Below, one piece after another: positions 15,660 through 22,065 of a stretch of DNA of 39,107 nt. The notes beneath the pieces were generated by a model. That model saw nothing but the letters and a program-made list of their open reading frames with translations. It was not told the origin of the DNA and searched no databases. The position numbers and the translations under genes were made by a program. This stretch comes from Methylobacterium amylolyticum (GTDB lineage Bacteria; Pseudomonadota; Alphaproteobacteria; Rhizobiales; Beijerinckiaceae), in the NCBI RefSeq assembly GCF_030700245.1, contig NZ_JAUYZI010000050.1, forward strand, positions 1-39,107, written 5' to 3'. Positions within the stretch are counted from its first letter, which is position 1. Each line of letters opens with the position of its first letter.

Positions 15660-16403
15660 TCATCCGACCGTGGGCGCCTGCTGCGATCCCAGGTGGAGAT
15701 ACGCCGGATCGAAGTCGCAGAACGCCATCAGGCGTGCCACGTCGGGGATCGTCAACTGACGCCGCTCCAGCACGATCAGGTCGGCTTCGCGCAGTTGGCG
15801 GAGAGTGCGATTGACGTGCACGCTCGTCAGGGCGAACAGGTCGGCGAGGTCGTACTGCCGGAACGGCATGTCGTAACTCTTGTCATCCGCCAAGCTGACC
15901 GCCTGAAGGCGCAACAGCATCTCGCAGAAGAAGTGCGCCATCCGCTGCGGCGCTTCGCGGCGGCCGTTGTTGATCAGCCACTCGCGCAGCGTGCCCTCGT
16001 CCACCAGCGTCGCCCACCACAACGCTCGGGCGATGCGCGGGCGATGCGAGAGGTCTCGGATGGTAGCAGCAGGGATGTCCACGATCCTACACGGTGTGAG
16101 GGCGCCGATCGTGTGGTCCATCTCGCCGAGCAGGGCGATGTGCAGGTCGCAGAAGTCGCCGGGCAGCAGCACCGCAACGATCTGGCGCGCACCGTTGGCC
16201 AGGATCTTGTAGCGGCAGGCGATCCCATCGAGCACGAGGTGAACGTCGCTCGGCGTGTCACCCTGCGCGATGATGTCCCGCTTAGCTTCGACCTGCCGGG
16301 ACGCGGTGCACAGCGCGTTCAGCACCGCCCTGTCCTCGACGGTCAGCGCCTCGGCTGCCTCCAGCTTGCGGATCAGCGGGTTCGACATCGCAACCCCCGT
16401 CAT
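15660..16403 (-). CDS. Crp/Fnr-family transcriptional regulator
   Basis: 247 residues from 16403; the Met at 16388 (MSNPLIRKLE) is as likely. The cyclic-nucleotide-binding-like barrel is at about 25-130 ('KRDIIAQGDTPSDVHLVLDG', 'GDFCDLHIALLGEMDHTIGA'), a dimer helix at about 140-180, and the Crp-type winged helix at about 190-235 ('YDLADLFALTSVHVNRTLRQ', 'LREADLIVLERRQLTIPD'). It lacks the N-terminal Cys cluster of Fnr, so oxygen sensing by an iron-sulfur cluster is unlikely. Many Hyphomicrobiales plasmids carry such stand-alone regulators. The ligand is unknown. Confidence 0.88.
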   Translation of the reverse strand: MTGVAMSNPLIRKLEAAEALTVEDRAVLNALCTASRQVEAKRDIIAQGDTPSDVHLVLDGIACRYKILANGARQIVAVLLPGDFCDLHIALLGEMDHTIGALTPCRIVDIPAATIRDLSHRPRIARALWWATLVDEGTLREWLINNGRREAPQRMAHFFCEMLLRLQAVSLADDKSYDMPFRQYDLADLFALTSVHVNRTLRQLREADLIVLERRQLTIPDVARLMAFCDFDPAYLHLGSQQAPTVG

Positions 16404-16418
16404 TGCGCCCTGAGGCGG

Positions 16419-16658
16419 TCAGCGCAGCAACCACAATCCGCTGTAGTTCAACGTAGCCGAGTAGACCGGGTGCCCGTCCTCATCGGTGACCAGCACAGTG
16501 AAGGTGCGCCGATCACCGTCCTAGGGGATCTCCTCACGAGCGATGTCGGGCAGGGCGCGCATGGCCTGCTGCCGCACCGCGTCGAGGTCGGCGCACTCGG
16601 TGCCGACATCGTCGCGCGTCGATCCGCTGTCGTGGATGTCGAAGAAATAGCGGGGCAT
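16419..16658 (-). pseudogene. DUF6894 protein broken by an in-frame TAG
   Basis: The minus strand reads 'MPRYFFDIHDSGSTRDDVGT', continues to 'RALPDIAREEIP' (45 codons), meets TAG at 16523-16521, and carries on in the same frame with 'DGDRRTFTVLVTDEDGHPVY' to a TGA at 16421-16419. Both halves match the DUF6894 pattern (MPRYFF.I.D ... DG..R.F.V.V.DE.G.PVY.A.L). A single base change in a Lys, Gln or Glu codon would make the stop. An intact relative lies at 17110-17337. Confidence 0.75.
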
Positions 16659-16863
16659 GAGCGTGCTCCGTGGCAATGAGCCGGGAGCACGTGGGTCTCA
16701 CATTCGCTGACGGCTCGGCACAGAGCCAGCGATACGTGCCTCGTAGTGAGAGCCGGACTGAGAGCACTCACATAAATCAGTGTTGAATGCGTCAGTTGCG
16801 CCTTTATCGCTGGCGACGCGGTTCATGCGGCTTCAAAGAACGGCCATTCTGGTACACCCTGAA

Positions 16864-17103
16864 ATGATGGGCAGCTTCGTCATCCCGCTCGCTGCGGCAA
16901 CCCTGTTCACCGTCGGCATCTACGGCATCGGCCGAGCCGAGAAGCACGCGGAGATGCTGACCCACATTCTGGTGCCGGTCGCGATGGCGTTGTTCATGCT
17001 GCTGATGATCGGCGGCCTGCAACGGGCGCAGGACGCGCAGCATACCCCGCCTGAGGCTCATCGGGCTCAGCCCGTCCGCGGTCATGGACCAGTTCCACGG
17101 TGA
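16864..17103 (+). CDS. Small two-helix membrane protein
   Basis: About 79 residues from the Met at 16864; the frame opens at 16780 and the start is not decided by a clear ribosome-binding site. Two hydrophobic segments are visible, 'FVIPLAAATLFTVGIYGIG' and 'ILVPVAMALFMLLMIGGL', joined by a short charged loop (RAEKHAEMLTH), then a hydrophilic His/Pro-rich tail. Probably an inner-membrane hairpin. Function unknown. Confidence 0.5.
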   Translation: MMGSFVIPLAAATLFTVGIYGIGRAEKHAEMLTHILVPVAMALFMLLMIGGLQRAQDAQHTPPEAHRAQPVRGHGPVPR

Positions 17104-17109
17104 CCGCAC

Positions 17110-17337
17110 CTACCTGTGCTCGTCGAGTCTGAGGGTGGCGGCGTAGACGTGTTCGCCCGCGGCGTCACGCACACGGATTGTGGCGGCCCGATCGTCGGTG
17201 GGCGTGCAGTCGGCCATGATCTCTACCAGCGCGCGGACCGCGAGCCGGCGCGCCTCTTCCACATCCCTGCACGTCGTGCCTTCCACGTCGCGATGCGACA
17301 GAGCGAGATCGGCGGTATCGAAGAAGTACAGCGGCAT
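17110..17337 (-). CDS. DUF6894-family protein
   Basis: 75 residues from the Met at 17337 (MPLYFFDTADLALSHRDVEG); the open frame begins 12 codons upstream, but DUF6894 proteins start at 'MP.YFF'. The rest, 'TTCRDVEEARRLAVRALVEI' and 'IRVRDAAGEHVYAATLRLD', matches the family. DUF6894 proteins are small cytoplasmic proteins found in many copies in Methylobacterium and Bradyrhizobium, often near stress regulators. No molecular function is established. Confidence 0.8.
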   Translation of the reverse strand: MPLYFFDTADLALSHRDVEGTTCRDVEEARRLAVRALVEIMADCTPTDDRAATIRVRDAAGEHVYAATLRLDEHR

Positions 17338-17540
17338 GGGATCTCGCTGCGGATATAGGGCCGGGATGACCACCCATAGCCCACACGGCCTCCGCCCACA
17401 CTCACGCAGATCAAAACACGGCAGTCGATGGATGTTGTAGATGATCGCGAGGCCAAAGGAGCCCAGTCTTCAACCTCGTCGGCGATAGGGGCCGATGGGA
17501 GGACTTACGGATAGCCTCCCATCGACCTCCGACGGATGGT

Positions 17541-17762
17541 TTACATCCGGTTCTTCATCATCATCCGGCGCTTCATCATCTTCTTCCGCATCATGCGCTT
17601 CTTCATCATCATCCGCTCGCTGCGGGTCATGCGCACCTGCGTGAAGCCGGGCTGACCAGCCTGGAAGCCGTGCGCGGTCATCGGCGCTGCCGAGGCCGGA
17701 CCGGCGCTGAGGGCGAAACCACCGATCAATACGGCGGCGGCGAGCGTAAGGGTCATCTTCAT
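17541..17762 (-). CDS. Secreted small protein with a Met/Lys/Arg-rich tail
   Basis: 73 residues from the Met at 17762 (MKMTLTLAAAVLIGGFALSA); the frame opens at 17795 but the signal peptide sets the start. Cleavage probably follows ASA. The mature protein is about 47 residues. After 'FQAGQPGFTQVRMTRSER' the last 25 residues consist only of Met, Lys, Arg and one Asn, with MMM and RMM clusters. Met-rich segments in exported proteins are known to bind copper(I) or to scavenge oxidants. Either is possible here, but nothing in the context proves it. Confidence 0.7.
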   Translation of the reverse strand: MKMTLTLAAAVLIGGFALSAGPASAAPMTAHGFQAGQPGFTQVRMTRSERMMMKKRMMRKKMMKRRMMMKNRM

Positions 17763-17795
17763 ACGGACATCTCCTGGCGAGGACGGATCTATCAT

Positions 17796-18027
17796 CCGGA
17801 TATCCCAGCAAGCCCGTATCTCTCGCCTAAGTTCCTACAAACAATCATTCTTTCCGATAATTTGCGTGCCAGAAAATGGGCAAAACTTATTGGTACGATC
17901 AGCGCGGCGTGGAAGTTTCACGACGCACTCAGATTTTGCTCACGAATTAAAAAAACTGCGCGAGCTGGCGATTTGTCTGCTTGGTTCTAACGTAGTTTAT
18001 TTTCAAGCTTGAGAGCAGACCCACCCC
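17796..18027. promoter_or_regulatory. A+T-rich intergenic region between divergent genes
   Basis: About 230 bases, clearly poorer in G+C than the flanks (runs such as aattaaaaaaac near 17945). It lies between the Met-rich secreted protein (minus) and the ferritin-like pair (plus), so it should hold both promoters. No hexamer pair stands out. Confidence 0.4.
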
Positions 18028-18069
18028 ATGCGGAGCGATGCCAGCACGGCGCCGCACCGGGAGGCGTCG

Positions 18070-18777
18070 ATGCCAGCACACACCCATTCCGTATCCGAGA
18101 CGGGTCCTGAAGACGCCGCGCGCCCGCGGCGCACCTTCCTGAGATCAGCGGCCTTGCTCGCCGCTTCGACCGCCTTCCTCGAACTGAACCTCGCCGAAGC
18201 GTTCGCCCAGCGCGGCGCCACGCTCGCGGGCGGTGTGGTCGATCTCGGCCAGGGCGACCTCGCGGTGCTGAACTACGCCTACGCCCTGGAGCAGCTCGAA
18301 GCCGCTTTCTACACGCAAGTGTTGCAGCGGCCCTACCGCGGGTTCAACGCCGCCGACGAGCAGAGCCTCACCGGCATCCAGAGCCACGAGGTCGCCCACC
18401 GCGAGTTCTTCCGCTCGGCGCTGGGTGGCAACGCCATCCCCGACCTGCAAGTCGACTTCGGACGGGTCAACTTCGCCAGCCGCCCGAGCGTGCTCGGCAC
18501 CGCCCGCACCTTCGAGGATCTCGGGGTCGCCGCCTACAACGGCGCCGGCCAGCTTCTGCGCAACCCGGACTTCCTGGCCAAGGCCGGCTCGATCGTCTCG
18601 GTCGAGGCACGCCACGCCGCCACGATCCGCGACATGCTCAATCCGTATAGCGCGGCATTCGCCGGCAACGACGTCGTCGACGCCAATGGCCTCGACCGCG
18701 CGCTCGTGCCCTCGCAGGTGCTGCCCAAGGTGGTGCCGTTCGTCCTCACCCCCGTCAGCGCGAGCCAGTTGCCGTGA
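18070..18777 (+). CDS. Tat-exported ferritin-like domain protein 1
   Basis: 235 residues from the ATG at 18070, which has GGGAGG at a good distance; an ATG at 18028 lacks one. The N-terminus carries a twin-arginine signal ('RRTFLRSAALLAASTAFLE' about 20-38, cleavage near AFAQ). The body is a Ferritin_2-type four-helix bundle: 'LNYAYALEQLEAAFYTQVLQ' with Glu ligands, 'IQSHEVAHREFFRSALGG' (E..H), and 'SVEARHAATIRDML' (E..H). These Glu/His pairs would bind a di-metal centre in the periplasm. Related proteins are linked with desiccation and oxidative stress. The next gene is a paralogue whose start overlaps this stop. Confidence 0.85.
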   Translation: MPAHTHSVSETGPEDAARPRRTFLRSAALLAASTAFLELNLAEAFAQRGATLAGGVVDLGQGDLAVLNYAYALEQLEAAFYTQVLQRPYRGFNAADEQSLTGIQSHEVAHREFFRSALGGNAIPDLQVDFGRVNFASRPSVLGTARTFEDLGVAAYNGAGQLLRNPDFLAKAGSIVSVEARHAATIRDMLNPYSAAFAGNDVVDANGLDRALVPSQVLPKVVPFVLTPVSASQLP

Positions 18778-18818
18778 TCGACCCGACCCCGCTCGCCCCC
18801 GTCATCGAGGACGCCGCC

Positions 18819-19505
18819 ATGACCGCATCGATCACCGCAGGTACGCTCGACGCCCCCACCCTGATCGAGACCCTCGATCCCGACCTCGCCAGCCGGCTGA
18901 CCTCGCGGCGGGGCCTGTTTACCCGCGCCGCCGGCACGCTCGGGGCACTCGCCAGCGCGCCGACCGTGCTCGCCGTCGCGTCCTCGGAGGCCTTCGCCCA
19001 AGGCCTACCTGGTCAGGTCGTGGACGTGCTGCGCTTCGCCCTGACGCTGGAGTATCTGGAGGCCGAGTTCTACCGCACCGCCCTCGCCACGCGCGGCCTG
19101 ATCCCGGCCCGCTACCGGCCGGTGTTCGCGCAGCTCGCCCGGCACGAGACCGCGCACGTGCGGCTGCTTCAGGGTGCGCTCGGGCCGGCGGCGATCCCAT
19201 CACCTGTCTTCGACTTCACCGGGCGGGGCAAGTACCCGGACGTGTTCGCCAACTTCGACACGTTCACGACGCTGTCGAGCACCTTCGAGGATCTCGGGGT
19301 GGCGGCCTACAAGGGGCAAGCGGGCAACCTGCAAGGTACGCCGCTGCTGACGACGGCGTTGCAGGTCCACTCGGTCGAGGCGCGGCACGCGGCGGAGGTG
19401 CGGCGGGTGCGCGGCTATGTCGGTTGGGACGGGGCGTTCGACGCACCGCTGACCAAGGCGCAGGTCCTAGCTGCGGCCGCGCCCTTCCTGGCTGGTGGCG
19501 TGTAA
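18819..19505 (+). CDS. Tat-exported ferritin-like domain protein 2
   Basis: 228 residues from the Met at 18819; a GTG at 18774 overlapping the previous stop would add 15 residues. Twin-arginine signal 'SRRGLFTRAAGTLGALAS' with cleavage near EAFAQ. Same bundle as its neighbour: 'FALTLEYLEAEFYRTALATR', 'LARHETAHVRLLQGALG', 'TFEDLGVAAYKGQAGNL' and 'SVEARHAAEVRRVRGYVG'. The shared phrases 'TFEDLGVAAY' and 'SVEARHAA' show an old tandem duplication. Both keep the E..H pairs, so both probably bind metal. A two-gene operon is likely. Confidence 0.85.
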   Translation: MTASITAGTLDAPTLIETLDPDLASRLTSRRGLFTRAAGTLGALASAPTVLAVASSEAFAQGLPGQVVDVLRFALTLEYLEAEFYRTALATRGLIPARYRPVFAQLARHETAHVRLLQGALGPAAIPSPVFDFTGRGKYPDVFANFDTFTTLSSTFEDLGVAAYKGQAGNLQGTPLLTTALQVHSVEARHAAEVRRVRGYVGWDGAFDAPLTKAQVLAAAAPFLAGGV

Positions 19506-19512
19506 GGAACAG

Positions 19513-19653
19513 GTGCCCCAGCCGTTCCGGATCGGCGCCCGGACCATCTGCTGGGACCTGCTCAAGCTGGACGCCGCCTTCGACGAGCTGAGCGGCCTGG
19601 AGGAGGGCAACAGCTTCGCCGACTGGGGCAAGGAGCGGATCATGCCCCTATAG
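19513..19653 (+). CDS. Very small open frame (GTG start)
   Basis: 46 residues beginning 7 bp after the ferritin-like pair. It reads 'PFRIGARTICWDLLKLDAAF', then 'DELSGLEEGNSFADWGKERI' and ends MPL. Composition is very protein-like (two Trp, amphipathic helix). A GTG at 19495 in the same frame is an alternative start. No family recognised; it could be a small regulatory protein or a gene fragment. Confidence 0.35.
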   Translation: MPQPFRIGARTICWDLLKLDAAFDELSGLEEGNSFADWGKERIMPL

Positions 19654-19686
19654 CAGTAGCAGAACGGCGTCGTGCCGAAGAGTTGC

Positions 19687-19878
19687 TCAGCGGCCCCGCC
19701 GTTCCCGATCCGCCTCGTCCGCCGCCACGGCCTCCACGGCGGCGATGGCATTCTCCAGTTCGGCGATCTGGCGGATGGTGCTGTGTGCGGGCAGGGCGTC
19801 GGTCTCGGCCGCTTCGAGGATGAGGTCGCGCTGGCGCGCCTTGAGGCGGTTCAGGAGGAGGTCGAGCTTGTCGGTCAT
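19687..19878 (-). CDS. Small coiled-coil hypothetical protein
   Basis: 63 residues, almost entirely helical: 'MTDKLDLLLNRLKARQRDLI' then 'IRQIAELENAIAAVEAVAAD'. Two heptad-rich segments are separated by a short turn (LPAHST). No Cys, no membrane segment. It is divergent from the polyhydroxyalkanoate-type gene that starts 56 bp away. Function unknown. Confidence 0.6.
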   Translation of the reverse strand: MTDKLDLLLNRLKARQRDLILEAAETDALPAHSTIRQIAELENAIAAVEAVAADEADRERRGR

Positions 19879-19934
19879 CGGGCGGCGCTGTAGCCGGAGC
19901 GGTACAGGCTCGACAACCTGATCACCGCTCGCCC

Positions 19935-20330
19935 ATGTCCAAGCCCGTCACGCTGACCCTCAACGTCCCGCACGCGCTCGGCGCTGCCGAACTGCGGCGG
20001 CGGCTCGACCTGCACACCGCCTGGGCCTTCGAGCAGTTCGTCAAGGAGCAGATCACGATCGAGACCGACGACTGGTTCGGCAAGCGCCGGGCGTTCTCGG
20101 CCAGCGGTCACGGCATGCGGGTGGGCACCGCGATCCAGGTCGGCGACGACGAGATGCACGTCGAGGTCATCGTGCCGGGGCTGGTCGCGAAGTTCTCCCC
20201 GGTGTTCGAGGTGATCGGGCGGCACTACGCCCGGCGGCTCCTGTCCGAGGAAGGTGCCGGGCTGAAGCTCAGGCCAGCCCGTCCTCGGCCGCCTTGTCGG
20301 GATCGTCGGGCCGGCGCTCAGCGTCCTTGA
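19935..20330 (+). CDS. Polyhydroxyalkanoic-acid-system family protein
   Basis: 131 residues. 'MSKPVTLTLNVPHALGAAEL' then 'DDWFGKRRAFSASGHGMRVG', 'IQVGDDEMHVEVIVPGLVAK' matches the PHA_gran_rgn family (small proteins found with polyhydroxyalkanoate granule genes): the 'T...PH.LG..E.RRR' start, the 'F.ASG.G..V...I.VGDD...VEV.VP.L.AKF' core. Role uncertain, perhaps granule-associated. No PHA synthase or phasin is nearby. The last 20 or so residues are Arg/Pro-rich and overlap a convergent gene, so the natural end may have been altered. Confidence 0.75.
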   Translation: MSKPVTLTLNVPHALGAAELRRRLDLHTAWAFEQFVKEQITIETDDWFGKRRAFSASGHGMRVGTAIQVGDDEMHVEVIVPGLVAKFSPVFEVIGRHYARRLLSEEGAGLKLRPARPRPPCRDRRAGAQRP

Positions 20331-20448
20331 CCACGTCCTTGCTCCCGGGCTCGCTGCCGGTGGTCGGGTCCGGAACGTTGACGTTGGGGATCGGCACCGT
20401 GGGCGGCACCACGCTCTCCCCCTGGGGCTTGTCGGCGTCGGCCATCAT
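20269..20448 (-). CDS. Small disordered hypothetical protein
   Basis: 59 residues from the double Met at 20448/20445 (MMADADKPQGESVVPPTVPI). Pro/Asp/Lys-rich, no hydrophobic core: 'PNVNVPDPTTGSEPGSKDVV', then 'KDAERRPDDPDKAAEDGLA'. It overlaps the convergent polyhydroxyalkanoate-type gene by 62 bp. It lies 11 bp after the 28-residue membrane peptide, so the two may share a transcript. Confidence 0.55.
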   Translation of the reverse strand: MMADADKPQGESVVPPTVPIPNVNVPDPTTGSEPGSKDVVKDAERRPDDPDKAAEDGLA

Positions 20449-20459
20449 GGTGCCAGCCT

Positions 20460-20546
20460 CTATCGTCTGCGTAGGAAGAAGAACCACAGCAGGATGATCA
20501 GGGGGATCGGCACCCCGATCAACCAGAGCAAGCTACCTGTCAGCAT
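20460..20546 (-). CDS. 28-residue single-span membrane peptide
   Basis: Read on the minus strand from the ATG at 20546: MLTGSLLWLIGVPIPLIILL, followed by WFFFLRRR and a stop. One transmembrane helix with a Pro kink and a positive C-terminus. Similar tiny 'WLIG(V/I)PIP.IILL' membrane peptides are widespread in Hyphomicrobiales. Insertion with the Arg end in the cytoplasm is expected by the positive-inside rule. Function unknown. Confidence 0.6.
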   Translation of the reverse strand: MLTGSLLWLIGVPIPLIILLWFFFLRRR

Positions 20547-20679
20547 GAGGTCTTACCACGTATCACGGTCGATGATGCTCGACGCCGACGCGACATTTTG
20601 GGTTGAAACCGCTCAGCGAGTCGTCCCGTTCCTCGGACGTCCGGTCGGCTCCCGATCGCTCGTGCGCGAGAGCCGCAAC

Positions 20680-21069
20680 ATGACCCGTGCCTTCGTATCG
20701 ACCCTCGCTGCCTGCCTGACGGCGGCCGTCTTCAATCCGGCCGAGGCAGCCGGAAACAAGGTTCGAGTGCCAGATCAGTTCGACGGCTCATGGACGATCA
20801 CGGCGGTTACGAAGGATGGTCCGTGCGCGGCCAGCACGAGCTATCGCGTGCAGATCAAGGGCGGCGACGCCTCGATCCCGGACCCGGAGGTCACTATCGA
20901 TGGCGGCGTCTCGAAACGCGGCAGCGTGCAGGCGACCATCACCAAGGGGGCGAGCAGGGCACCGATCAACGGGAATCTCAGTCGCAAGGGAAGCGGGAGC
21001 GGGACGTGGCGCACCAGCGGCGGTCTGGTGGAGTGCAGCGGTAGCTGGAGTGCCAGACGGGCCGGATAG
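20680..21069 (+). CDS. Secreted beta-rich hypothetical protein
   Basis: 129 residues from the ATG at 20680; the frame is open to 20494 but the signal peptide (MTRAFVSTLAACLTAAVFNP, cleavage near AEA) sets the start. The mature part reads 'FDGSWTITAVTKDGPCAAST', 'YRVQIKGGDASIPDPEVTID', 'GTWRTSGGLVECSGSWSARR'. Repeated short strands, one disulfide candidate (Cys in DGPCAAS and VECSGSW), 'GS(G)SGTW' near the end. Likely periplasmic. Similar small secreted proteins are common in the order, with no assigned function. Confidence 0.7.
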   Translation: MTRAFVSTLAACLTAAVFNPAEAAGNKVRVPDQFDGSWTITAVTKDGPCAASTSYRVQIKGGDASIPDPEVTIDGGVSKRGSVQATITKGASRAPINGNLSRKGSGSGTWRTSGGLVECSGSWSARRAG

Positions 21070-21113
21070 GAAACAGCAGACTGATACTCTTCACAGCATC
21101 GGCCAGTGGTGAG

Positions 21114-21296
21114 TCAGGCGTCGGTCTCAGGTAGATCTGGCCCGTCCTCCGCGGGCGTACCGTCATACCCTTCGAGCCAGGCGACCCGCTCGGGTGAGCC
21201 TGCCGGATACGGGCAGGCGTCCTTGGGTCTGACGATGGTCCGAGCGTGCGCGCCCTCCGCGATCAGCTCAAGGGAGGGCGGTTGGCGGGTGTCCAT
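21114..21296 (-). CDS. Small RMF-like protein
   Basis: 60 residues. 'KDACPYPAGSPERVAWLEGY' (about 25-44) resembles the core of ribosome modulation factor (CP...... R..W..G), found in many small alphaproteobacterial proteins. True RMF is about 55 residues and basic; this one is acidic at both ends, so ribosome binding is doubtful. It follows the 75-residue gene at 21309-21536 after 12 bp on the same strand. Confidence 0.6.
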   Translation of the reverse strand: MDTRQPPSLELIAEGAHARTIVRPKDACPYPAGSPERVAWLEGYDGTPAEDGPDLPETDA

Positions 21297-21308
21297 CGAC
21301 CCGACCCT

Positions 21309-21536
21309 TCAGGCCGCTCGTTGCCGCTCGTGGCGCCAGAGGGCGACCGCCACCCGCCTCGCCTCGTAGCTCCGTCGCAGCGGCGTGCCGAGCCCGCCCT
21401 GCCCTTCCGGAGCGTACCCGTAGGTCAGCACCGCGTCCGGCCCGTAGGTCCGGCGCATCTCCTCCCGCCAGAGGCGATCTGCTGAGGTGAGGGCGGCCTC
21501 CGTAAGCGCCAAGCGGGTGGGATCTGACAGGGACAT
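21309..21536 (-). CDS. Small hypothetical protein
   Basis: 75 residues from the Met at 21536 (MSLSDPTRLALTEAALTSAD), preceded by GGAGG; the open frame starts at 21659. It continues 'RLWREEMRRTYGPDAVLTYG', 'YEARRVAVALWRHERQRAA'. Soluble, helical, no Cys. Probably co-transcribed with the RMF-like gene. No family recognised. Confidence 0.6.
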   Translation of the reverse strand: MSLSDPTRLALTEAALTSADRLWREEMRRTYGPDAVLTYGYAPEGQGGLGTPLRRSYEARRVAVALWRHERQRAA

Positions 21537-21608
21537 CGCAGCCTCCGCGCACATGTCGCTCAACGCGGCGACCGGACCGGAGGTCCGCCCCCACCCCACC
21601 CGGCGACG

Positions 21609-21941
21609 ATGCCGATCGACACCCTCGACCTCGTGGCCGACCACCTCATCATTGCCCACTCACTGATCGAGGAAGGCGACGGGACGAACGCCATGCTGCT
21701 TGGCGTGCGGATGGCACTGCTGGAGGTCGGGCTCGCCCTGGCCGCTCGGACGCAGGAGGCGATCGCTGAATTGACCGATCATGAAGGATCGTCATCAGGC
21801 GGGAGGGCAACGGCGGCGTCTTCGAGGGTGTACTCCGAAGTGGACCAGCAGAAATCCACCCAACCCGGTCGTTCCCCCGGGATGTCCGCAAGGGGGTGGT
21901 ACACCGGACGCTTCCGGTTTCGACCCAACCCAGCCGTCTGA
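21609..21941 (+). CDS. Hypothetical protein, C-terminus probably altered
   Basis: 110 residues. The first 60 ('MPIDTLDLVADHLIIAHSLI', 'MLLGVRMALLEVGLALAART') are a well-formed helical pair. After 'AIAELTDHEG' the composition turns Ser/Arg/Pro-rich with no structure, as if the original 3' end had been lost and the frame ran into unrelated DNA up to 21941. Divergent from the small gene at 21309-21536. Confidence 0.45.
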   Translation: MPIDTLDLVADHLIIAHSLIEEGDGTNAMLLGVRMALLEVGLALAARTQEAIAELTDHEGSSSGGRATAASSRVYSEVDQQKSTQPGRSPGMSARGWYTGRFRFRPNPAV

Positions 21942-22065
21942 CTCGTGTCGAACGAAACCCGAAAGCGGTCGTCAACGCGGGACGCGGGATACCTTGATGC
22001 ACGCTGCTCTGTACGGGGGCGCGTTCCGGGATGCTCAAGCGGGAATCACGAGTGTGCCCCCACCT
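21942..22065. other. Intergenic, no gene seen
   Basis: A short gap after the altered gene and before the selB 3' end. Imperfect inverted repeats near 21908-21975 (GCTTCCGGTTTCG against CGAAACCCGAAAGC) could help end transcription. No selC tRNA is visible here or beside selB. Confidence 0.3.

Noticed and set aside
17470..17811. Asp/Glu-rich 113-codon frame
   Set aside because: It is the Met/Lys/Arg tail gene read in another frame of the same strand; the signal-peptide frame is the real one.
21829..21912. Remnant of an insertion-sequence end (GTGTAC ... GTACAC)
   Set aside because: Only six bases match between the two ends and no transposase fragment is present.
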